From Myxococcus eversor (GTDB taxonomy: Bacteria; Myxococcota; Myxococcia; Myxococcales; Myxococcaceae), in the NCBI RefSeq assembly GCF_010894455.1, contig NZ_JAAIXY010000015.1:124001-188000 (forward strand): a stretch of DNA of 64,000 nt. The letters are read 5' to 3'. The notes beneath the pieces are model-generated. The model was not told the origin of the DNA and ran no database searches. It was given only the letters and a program-made list of their open reading frames with translations. The translations under genes were made by a program, and so were the position numbers. Positions within the stretch are counted from its first letter, which is position 1; each line of letters begins with the position of its first letter. Below are positions 59,532 through 64,000 of the stretch, in pieces.

Positions 59532-59813
59532 ATGAGTGACGAAGCCGAAATCGCCATCGCGCTGAAGTACGACAAGGAGAAGGACACCGCGCCGCGCGTG
59601 GTGGCCAAGGGGCTGCGGCTGAAGGCGGAGAAGATTCGCGCCATCGCCAAGGAGCACAACATCCCCATCATGCGCAACGTGCCCCTGGCCAACGCCCTGT
59701 ACCGGGTGGAGGTGGGGCAGGAAGTGCCGGAGGAGCTCTACGACGCCGTCGCCGAGGTCCTCAACTTCATCTACGAAATCCAGCGCGAACACGCGGCCGC
59801 CGGAGGGCGGTAG
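59532..59813 (+). CDS. Free-standing SctU/FlhB C-terminal domain paralogue (FhlB-like)
   Basis: The protein has 93 residues and corresponds to the part of SctU after the cleavage site. Over 78 aligned residues, 55 are identical to the neighbouring SctU by hand count (A-L-K-Y-D...E-E-L-Y-D-A-V-A-E-V-L-N-F shared). It starts just past where NPDH would be and has no membrane part. Similar small FhlB proteins occur beside some flagellar flhB genes. It could dock at the gate in place of the cleaved SctU piece or compete for SctP. The ATG lies 46 bases after the sctU stop. Confidence 0.88.
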   Translation: MSDEAEIAIALKYDKEKDTAPRVVAKGLRLKAEKIRAIAKEHNIPIMRNVPLANALYRVEVGQEVPEELYDAVAEVLNFIYEIQREHAAAGGR

Positions 59814-59817
59814 GGGA

Positions 59818-59837
59818 GGGGGGCTGGACGGCCCCCC
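59818..59837 (+). terminator. Short GC-only hairpin after the SctU paralogue
   Basis: GGGGGGC and GCCCCCC form a 7-bp stem with a six-base loop, followed by CC and TTCC. It may be a weak terminator or attenuator before the gene at 59867. Confidence 0.4.
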
Positions 59838-59866
59838 CCTTCCTGGAGTGAGCTTCGGAGTTCACG

Positions 59867-60346
59867 ATGGCCAGAATCAACAATCAGCCTCCCAAGGCAC
59901 CCCTGTGGCCCTGGGGGGGACCCCGCAGCGTCCGTGAGCGGCTGGTCGACCCGTCCCAGGTCGACCGCAAGAAGCTGCGCAAGACGGGCAACCCCAAGAA
60001 CCCCGCGCTCGCCTCCACGGCGCTGCTGGACTTCATCGGTCCCGCGCACTCGTCGGAGGAGCTGCGCCTGCCCCTGCCGCCCCATCCCGGCGGGCATGAC
60101 GCGGACCTGGAGGGCTTCAGCGACCGGCCCCACCTGGCCAGCGTGGCGGGGCGGGGGAGCGACGAGTCCCGCCACCTGATGGACCGGGGACTGTCGCGCA
60201 TCAACGCGTCCCCGGACCGCCTGGAGCGCCTCAAGGCGCTGCTCCAGCGGGAGTCCTCCATGCTCACCCTGGTGGACCAGGTGAACGAGGAGACCAAGGA
60301 GATCATCCGGCGCATGTGGGCCGAGCAGAAGGACGAAGGTTACTAG
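59867..60346 (+). CDS. T3SS-cluster protein of unknown function
   Basis: The protein has 159 residues, is soluble, with a Pro/Arg/Lys-rich first half and a helical second half (L-E-R-L-K-A-L-L-Q-R-E-S-S-M-L-T-L-V-D-Q-V-N-E-E-T). I do not recognise a family. The next gene starts three bases after its stop, so the two are co-translated. A role as a secreted regulator or gatekeeper is possible by position only. Confidence 0.6.
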   Translation: MARINNQPPKAPLWPWGGPRSVRERLVDPSQVDRKKLRKTGNPKNPALASTALLDFIGPAHSSEELRLPLPPHPGGHDADLEGFSDRPHLASVAGRGSDESRHLMDRGLSRINASPDRLERLKALLQRESSMLTLVDQVNEETKEIIRRMWAEQKDEGY

Positions 60347-60349
60347 CGC

Positions 60350-60814
60350 ATGCCGGAGGATCCTCAGGACGAGGCCCAGCTCGCGGCCCGGCTCCAGCGT
60401 TGGGCGGATGGCAAGGCCACGCTGCGCGAGGTGCGCGGCTATTCCAACGACGAGCTCTACGCCATCGCCAAGACGGCGTACTTCTTCTTCTACCAGGGCC
60501 GCATCAACGAGGCCCGCACGCTCTTCCAGGGCCTGTACGCCGTGAACCCCACGGACGGCTACTTCGCCAAGGCGCTGGGCGTGGTGGAGATGGCCGCGGG
60601 CAACGGCACCGGCGCCCTGGCCGCCTTCGACGTCGCCGCCAAGCTGTCCCCCCAGGATGCCTCCGTCTATGTCGGCCGCGCCGAGGTGAAGCTCGCCCTG
60701 GGCCAGAAGCAGCAGGCCCTGGATGACCTCCGACGCGCTGCGGCAATGGCGCCGCAGGATGATCCGGTGGTGCGCAAGGCGGGCGCCATGCTCACCGCGC
60801 TCCAGCGGCGTTGA
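60350..60814 (+). CDS. SycD/LcrH-like TPR chaperone
   Basis: The protein has 154 residues. An N-terminal helical stretch (A-A-R-L-Q-R-W-A-D-G-K-A-T-L) is followed by three TPR units: A-Y-F-F-F-Y-Q-G-R-I-N-E-A-R-T-L-F-Q-G-L, then A-L-G-V-V-E-M-A-A-G-N-G-T-G-A-L-A-A-F and V-G-R-A-E-V-K-L-A-L-G-Q-K-Q-Q-A-L. The Y-x-x-G-R-x-x-E-A-R-x-L-F-Q pattern is that of the class II chaperones for translocator proteins. It is the second of three such TPR genes in the cluster; its client is not obvious. Confidence 0.72.
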   Translation: MPEDPQDEAQLAARLQRWADGKATLREVRGYSNDELYAIAKTAYFFFYQGRINEARTLFQGLYAVNPTDGYFAKALGVVEMAAGNGTGALAAFDVAAKLSPQDASVYVGRAEVKLALGQKQQALDDLRRAAAMAPQDDPVVRKAGAMLTALQRR

Positions 60815-60829
60815 TCCAGGCCCGTCCCA

Positions 60830-60851
60830 GCGTCCGGTTCTGGCCGGACGC
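60830..60851 (+). terminator. Hairpin after the TPR gene
   Basis: A perfect 8-bp stem, GCGTCCGG/CCGGACGC, with a six-base loop lies 15 bases past the stop. Confidence 0.5.
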
Positions 60852-60932
60852 CGGGTAGGTGAGCCCGGAACAGTCTGTTAGGCTCGTCTCAATAAACCCC
60901 AACCCCTCTTTGTGGAGAGGTGGAGTCAGTCA

Positions 60933-61529
60933 ATGAGCACGCAGAAGGCGAAGATGGGCGCGCTGCCTCCGGAGCCCTCGGAGCTGGTGGAGAAGCGCGA
61001 CAAGTTGCTGGCGGAGCTGGAGTCGCAGTCCAAGACGGCCCAGGGCACCTTCCTCCAGGTGGTTCGGACGATGAAGATGCTGGTGGCCTCCACGACCCCG
61101 GGCACCCCGTTCGACGAGAGGCTCTATGGCGACGTGTCCGGCGCCCTCCAGCGCTTCATGGCCGACCCCATCCTCCCCGTGCCCCCCACGCTGGGCATGG
61201 TGGTTTCGTACCTGTCGGAGCGCCTGAGCACCTACGGGATGACCATCCAGAACGCCGTCAAGGAGGCGAACCCGGAGATGCACGCGAAGCTCGCGTTCAC
61301 TCCTCCGAGCGCGCAGGCTCCCGCGGCCCCGGCCCCCGCGGCCCCGGCCCGCACCTCGGGGGCCCCCGCCGCCAAGGACGGCTTCGAGAGCGCTTCCAAC
61401 AAGCGCTCCCTGTCCCTGGACCCGGAGGCCAGCCCGCCGCCGCCCGCGGATCCCAAGAAGGAGCAGCAGCAGCTCGAGTCCTTCAAGGCCTGGATGAAGA
61501 ACCCGAGCCTTGGAAAATTGAAGGGTTAG
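60933..61529 (+). CDS. T3SS-cluster protein of unknown function with helical N-terminus
   Basis: The protein has 198 residues. A helical N-terminal part (S-E-L-V-E-K-R-D-K-L-L-A-E-L-E-S-Q, then F-L-Q-V-V-R-T-M-K-M-L-V-A) is followed by a Pro/Ala-rich linker (around 125-150) and an ending rich in charged residues (E-Q-Q-Q-L-E-S-F-K-A-W-M-K-N-P). No domain is recognised. GGAG lies seven bases before the ATG. Hairpins on both sides suggest its own transcript. It might be exported through the system or be a cytoplasmic helper. Confidence 0.6.
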   Translation: MSTQKAKMGALPPEPSELVEKRDKLLAELESQSKTAQGTFLQVVRTMKMLVASTTPGTPFDERLYGDVSGALQRFMADPILPVPPTLGMVVSYLSERLSTYGMTIQNAVKEANPEMHAKLAFTPPSAQAPAAPAPAAPARTSGAPAAKDGFESASNKRSLSLDPEASPPPPADPKKEQQQLESFKAWMKNPSLGKLKG

Positions 61530-61556
61530 GCCCGTTTCCCGGAGGGACCCGGGCCT
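61528..61556 (+). terminator. Hairpin overlapping the stop of the gene at 60933
   Basis: AGGCCCG pairs with CGGGCCT (15-base loop), starting in the stop codon. It lies immediately before the tandem sigma-28-like promoters of the needle gene. Confidence 0.5.
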
Positions 61557-61559
61557 CGC

Positions 61560-61586
61560 GAAAATGCCGGAAATGATCCCGGATAA
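61560..61586 (+). promoter_or_regulatory. Second, weaker sigma-28-like promoter before the needle gene
   Basis: GAAA, 15 bases, then CCGGATAA. It has the same spacing as the better site 34 bases further on. Confidence 0.35.
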
Positions 61587-61593
61587 TTCGCAG

Positions 61594-61620
61594 GAAACTT
61601 CCGAGCCCCTCCCCCGATAA
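61594..61620 (+). promoter_or_regulatory. Sigma-28-type promoter of the needle gene
   Basis: GAAA, 15 bases, then CCCGATAA, 65 bases before the ATG. Spacing and the CCGATAA core equal those of the site at 44317-44343. Confidence 0.55.
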
Positions 61621-61685
61621 TCTTTTTGTAGCCGCCGCTGCACTTCGCCACGCAGCACCCACGAATTAATCTCAGGAGAACGAAC

Positions 61686-61901
61686 ATGACTGTCTCTGCC
61701 AACTTCAACGCCGCTGCGAGCAGCATCCTGGCTGGTTCCAAGGCCTCCAACGACATGATCGCGGCGGCCCCGGCGGATCAGCAGCCCTTCCTCCGCGCGC
61801 AGGAGCAGATGCAGCGCGAGGCGAAGCTGGTCGAGCTCATCTCCACCTCGATGAAGGCCATCGAGAAGATGCAGAGCTCCATCATCGGCAACATGCGCTA
61901 A
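61686..61901 (+). CDS. sctF: Needle-like small T3SS protein (SctF candidate)
   Basis: The protein has 71 residues, the size of T3SS needle subunits, and consists of two helices without a signal peptide. The first is A-N-F-N-A-A-A-S-S-I-L-A-G-S-K-A. A P-A-D-Q-Q-P turn follows. The second is A-K-L-V-E-L-I-S-T-S-M-K-A-I-E-K-M-Q-S-S, ending I-I-G-N-M-R. The helix-P-x-x-P-like turn-helix form and its own strong promoter suit a polymeric needle. AGGAG lies seven bases before the ATG, and a strong hairpin follows. Sequence identity to known SctF proteins cannot be checked here. Confidence 0.6.
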   Translation: MTVSANFNAAASSILAGSKASNDMIAAAPADQQPFLRAQEQMQREAKLVELISTSMKAIEKMQSSIIGNMR

Positions 61902-61928
61902 TCGTTTCAGCGCGGTTCGCAGCACCCT

Positions 61929-61963
61929 GGCCTCGCAACAGCTCTTGGAGCTGCTGCGGGGCC
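61929..61963 (+). terminator. Terminator of the needle gene
   Basis: A 15-bp stem (one mismatch, one G-T pair) centred on CAGCTC/GAGCTG with a three-base loop lies 27 bases past the stop. It makes the needle gene a separate transcript. Confidence 0.6.
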
Positions 61964-62065
61964 GGTTCATTTCCGGACGCCGGTGGACACGCCGTGTGCG
62001 TCTGTCCGAAACTTTCCGCGCCCCCCCGCGAGAATTCCTTCAACCCCACCCTTTTGGAGAAATCC

Positions 62066-62524
62066 ATGGTCGCTCCCGTCAATGGCGGTCCCCGCTACAC
62101 CTCCTCGACGCAGAAGACCGCGTCGGAGTCTTCCACCCAGGCGCCTTCGGATCCGGCCGCGGAGCGGGCCAGGCAGGCGGCCACCATGGACGGCATCCGC
62201 AAGAAGGACGAGAGCAAGCTGACCGGGACGGACCGCGACAACTACGCGAGCGCCCTGGGCACGGACAAGATCCTGGAGAACAAGCCGTTCCTCGGCTTCT
62301 TCGACGACTCCGTGTCGGAGACCATCGCCAAGAAGATGGATGGGGAGATCGCCAGCTACCTGAAGCAGAACCCCAACGCGTCCCTGAAGGACATCGACAA
62401 GCACGTCGACGACAGCTTCAAGAAGCAGATGTTCAGCGCGGTGGTGGCCCAGAAGGGCGTGGACATGGCCATCGCCAGCCTGAAGAAGCAGTTGCAGAAG
62501 ACGCGTGACGGCTTCGACGAGTAG
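62066..62524 (+). CDS. Helical protein of unknown function, possible T3SS substrate
   Basis: The protein has 152 residues. The first 35 are Ser/Thr/Gln/Pro-rich without hydrophobic stretches, as in type III export signals. The remainder is helical (I-A-K-K-M-D-G-E-I-A-S-Y-L-K-Q, then F-K-K-Q-M-F-S-A-V-V-A-Q). GGAG lies six bases before the ATG. The next gene codes for a TPR chaperone, which fits a substrate-chaperone pair. No named family is recognised. Confidence 0.6.
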   Translation: MVAPVNGGPRYTSSTQKTASESSTQAPSDPAAERARQAATMDGIRKKDESKLTGTDRDNYASALGTDKILENKPFLGFFDDSVSETIAKKMDGEIASYLKQNPNASLKDIDKHVDDSFKKQMFSAVVAQKGVDMAIASLKKQLQKTRDGFDE

Positions 62525-62613
62525 TGGCTTCTCGGTGTCCCCTGACTGGTGGGCTCGCTGGAGGCGGGCTAGACTCCAGGCCGCCTCCATATTCGCCCCG
62601 GGAATGAGTCCAG

Positions 62614-63093
62614 ATGACGACGACCCAAGCCAAGGCGCCGGTCTCCAACAATGATGGGAAGCCGCTGTCCGGCCCGGAGCTGCTCGAGCGGGCCACTCAG
62701 GGCTTCGACCTGTTTCAAGACGGCCGGTTCCAGGAGTCCCTGGCCGTCTTCGAGCAACTCGCCGCCATGGATGGCTCCGAGGCCTACTTCCAGACCGCGC
62801 TCGGCGCCTGCCACCTGGCGCTGGAGAACCTGGACCAGGCGGAGGCCCACTTCAACCGGGCCATCGAGCTGGACGCCACGGACCTGACGCCGTTCGTCAA
62901 CCGGGGCGAGGTCCACCTGCGCCAGGGCAAGGTGATGGAAGCCGCCCACGACTTCAACCATGCGGTGTCCCTGGACCCCGAGGGCAAGGACCCGCTGAGC
63001 GCGCGGGCGCGCATGCTGGCGGCCGCGGCCCTGGAGAGCGTGGAGGAGGCCCAGGGGGCTTCCGAGCGCGACTCCGGTCCGGACGGGCGTTAA
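62614..63093 (+). CDS. TPR protein, third SycD-like chaperone of the cluster
   Basis: The protein has 159 residues. Three TPR units span about 28-130: G-F-D-L-F-Q-D-G-R-F-Q-E-S-L-A-V-F, then A-L-G-A-C-H-L-A-L-E-N-L-D-Q-A-E-A-H-F and R-G-E-V-H-L-R-Q-G-K-V-M-E-A-A. It is soluble and follows a possible exported protein. It resembles the chaperones at 45065 and 60350 in size. A TAGACT box lies 38 bases upstream of the ATG. Confidence 0.7.
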   Translation: MTTTQAKAPVSNNDGKPLSGPELLERATQGFDLFQDGRFQESLAVFEQLAAMDGSEAYFQTALGACHLALENLDQAEAHFNRAIELDATDLTPFVNRGEVHLRQGKVMEAAHDFNHAVSLDPEGKDPLSARARMLAAAALESVEEAQGASERDSGPDGR

Positions 63094-63146
63094 GCGCTCC
63101 CTTCGTCTCTTCCGACGGACACCCCGCCCGGCTCGTGAGGCCCCCC

Positions 63147-63176
63147 TTGGGCCCGGGGCCGGGCGCGGACTAGGAT
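63147..63176 (+). promoter_or_regulatory. Candidate promoter of sctV
   Basis: TTGGGC and TAGGAT are spaced by 18 bases; the -10 lies 12 bases before the ATG, so the message would be nearly leaderless. Confidence 0.3.
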
Positions 63177-63188
63177 GGCTCCCCGCTG

Positions 63189-64000
63189 ATGTCCGCCTCC
63201 AATCCGAACAGCTTCCTCTCCAAGTACTCCGACATCGTCCTCGCGGTCGTCGTGGTGTGCATCGTCGGGATGATGATCGTCCCGCTGCCCACGCTGCTGC
63301 TGGACGTGCTGCTGACGCTGAACATCAGCATCTCGGTGGTGCTGCTCCTGGTGTCCCTCTACGTGCCAGCGGCGCTGCATCTGTCGGTGTTCCCGACACT
63401 GCTGCTCATCACCACGATGTTCCGGCTGTCACTGACCATCTCCACCACCCGCCTCATCCTCCTCACCGGTGACCCGGGAGAAGTGGTGGTGGCGTTCGGC
63501 AACTTCGTGGTGCAGGGCAACTTCGTCGTCGGCGCCATCCTCTTCCTCATCCTCGTCATCGTGAACTTCATCGTCATCTCCAAGGGCTCGGAGCGCGTCG
63601 CCGAAGTGGCCGCGCGCTTCACCCTGGACGCGATGCCGGGCAAGCAGATGTCCATCGACGCGGACCTGCGCGCGGGCTCCATCGACCAGGACCAGGGCAA
63701 GAAGAAGCGCCGGGATTTGGAGCGGGAGAGCCAGCTCTTCGGCGCCATGGACGGCGCCATGAAGTTCGTGAAGGGCGACGCCATCGCCAGCATCATCATC
63801 ACCGTCGTCAACATCGTCGGTGGCCTCATCATCGGCGTGACGCAGAAGGGGATGTCGGCCGCGGACGCCGCGCAGAAGTACACGCTGCTCACCATCGGTG
63901 ACGGCCTCGTCGGCATGATTCCCGCCATCCTCGTCTCCACCTGCGCCGGCATCATCGTGACGCGCGTGGGCGGCGAGGAGGAGGGGGCCCACCTGGGCAA
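63189..64000 (+). CDS. sctV: T3SS export-gate protein SctV (FlhA/LcrD), 5' part
   Basis: The first 270 codons are present; the gene runs off the right edge (the family has about 690 residues). The N-terminal helices appear in order: I-V-L-A-V-V-V-V-C-I-V-G-M-M-I-V-P, then L-L-L-D-V-L-L-T-L-N-I-S-I-S-V-V-L-L. The FHIPEP signature F-T-L-D-A-M-P-G-K-Q-M-S-I-D-A-D-L-R-A-G is followed by R-R-D-L-E-R-E-S-Q-L-F-G-A-M-D-G-A-M-K-F-V-K-G-D-A-I. These charged residues conduct protons. SctV forms the nonameric ring under the gate. The cytoplasmic domain is not visible. Confidence 0.95.
   Translation, partial: MSASNPNSFLSKYSDIVLAVVVVCIVGMMIVPLPTLLLDVLLTLNISISVVLLLVSLYVPAALHLSVFPTLLLITTMFRLSLTISTTRLILLTGDPGEVVVAFGNFVVQGNFVVGAILFLILVIVNFIVISKGSERVAEVAARFTLDAMPGKQMSIDADLRAGSIDQDQGKKKRRDLERESQLFGAMDGAMKFVKGDAIASIIITVVNIVGGLIIGVTQKGMSAADAAQKYTLLTIGDGLVGMIPAILVSTCAGIIVTRVGGEEEGAHLG

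Noticed and set aside
60880..60900. CTCAATAA before the gene at 60933 as a third sigma-28 promoter
   Set aside because: The -10 lacks the CCGATAA core and the upstream element is AACA; the match is too poor to list.
44411..64000. The cluster as a true flagellar locus
   Set aside because: The SctI-type rod protein, SctJ lipoprotein, SycD-like chaperones and needle-like protein are injectisome features, and no flagellin, hook, ring or motor genes are present.
1..64000. tRNA, rRNA, insertion sequence or prophage genes
   Set aside because: I looked for conserved tRNA/rRNA motifs, transposase motifs and phage genes and saw none; a dedicated covariance search would be needed to exclude small RNAs.

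Overview
The window is chromosomal DNA of very high GC content. It almost certainly comes from a myxobacterium, most likely family Myxococcaceae. Reasons: many lipoproteins with GC-rich low-complexity linkers, a SitA-type lipoprotein toxin (known from outer-membrane exchange in Myxococcus), an elongation factor G of the mitochondrial/delta-proteobacterial type, and a non-flagellar type III secretion cluster laid out like a flagellar operon. I see no rRNA, tRNA, CRISPR array, insertion sequence or prophage. The species is not determined here.

Left part (1-17.4 kb): a mosaic of housekeeping and single-gene units. These are the tail of an ABC permease, a fibrinogen-like lipoprotein, an Uup-type ABC-F ATPase, fusA, a SnoaL-like protein, a soluble transhydrogenase-like flavoprotein (sthA), a beta-helix lipoprotein, a pseudouridine synthase, an alpha/beta hydrolase, a SitA5-like toxin with its DUF2019-type immunity gene, DUF2911 and DUF1028 proteins, and a TrmJ-like RNA methyltransferase. 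Several convergent pairs are separated by strong GC-rich hairpins.

Middle part (17.4-43.7 kb): envelope genes. An alpha-2-macroglobulin lipoprotein is followed directly by penicillin-binding protein 1C. Next come a CotH-family lipoprotein, a very large MA-peptidase/beta-propeller/BamA-barrel fusion, an LVIVD-repeat lipoprotein and a Ser/Thr/Gly-rich repeat protein. A tightly overlapped six-gene minus-strand operon follows: GbsR-type regulator, LolD-like ATPase, two FtsX permeases, a LolA-like carrier and an outer-membrane barrel. Its promoter sits under a perfect inverted repeat.

Right part (44-64 kb, running off the edge): a non-flagellar type III secretion system. The order is exported-protein candidate, TPR chaperone, basic protein, FliA-like sigma factor, sctI, sctJ, a protein in the FliG slot, sctL, sctN, sctO, sctP, sctQ, a FliO-like protein, sctR, sctS, sctT, sctU, a free-standing copy of the SctU C-terminal domain, accessory and TPR genes, a needle-like protein and sctV (cut by the window). 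This is nearly the flagellar order fliE-F-G-H-I-J-K-N-O-P-Q-R-flhB-flhA. No secretin and no SctD are seen in the window. Candidate FliA-type promoters lie before the first exported-protein gene and before the needle gene. This suggests that the sigma factor inside the cluster drives the exported subunits and its own operon.
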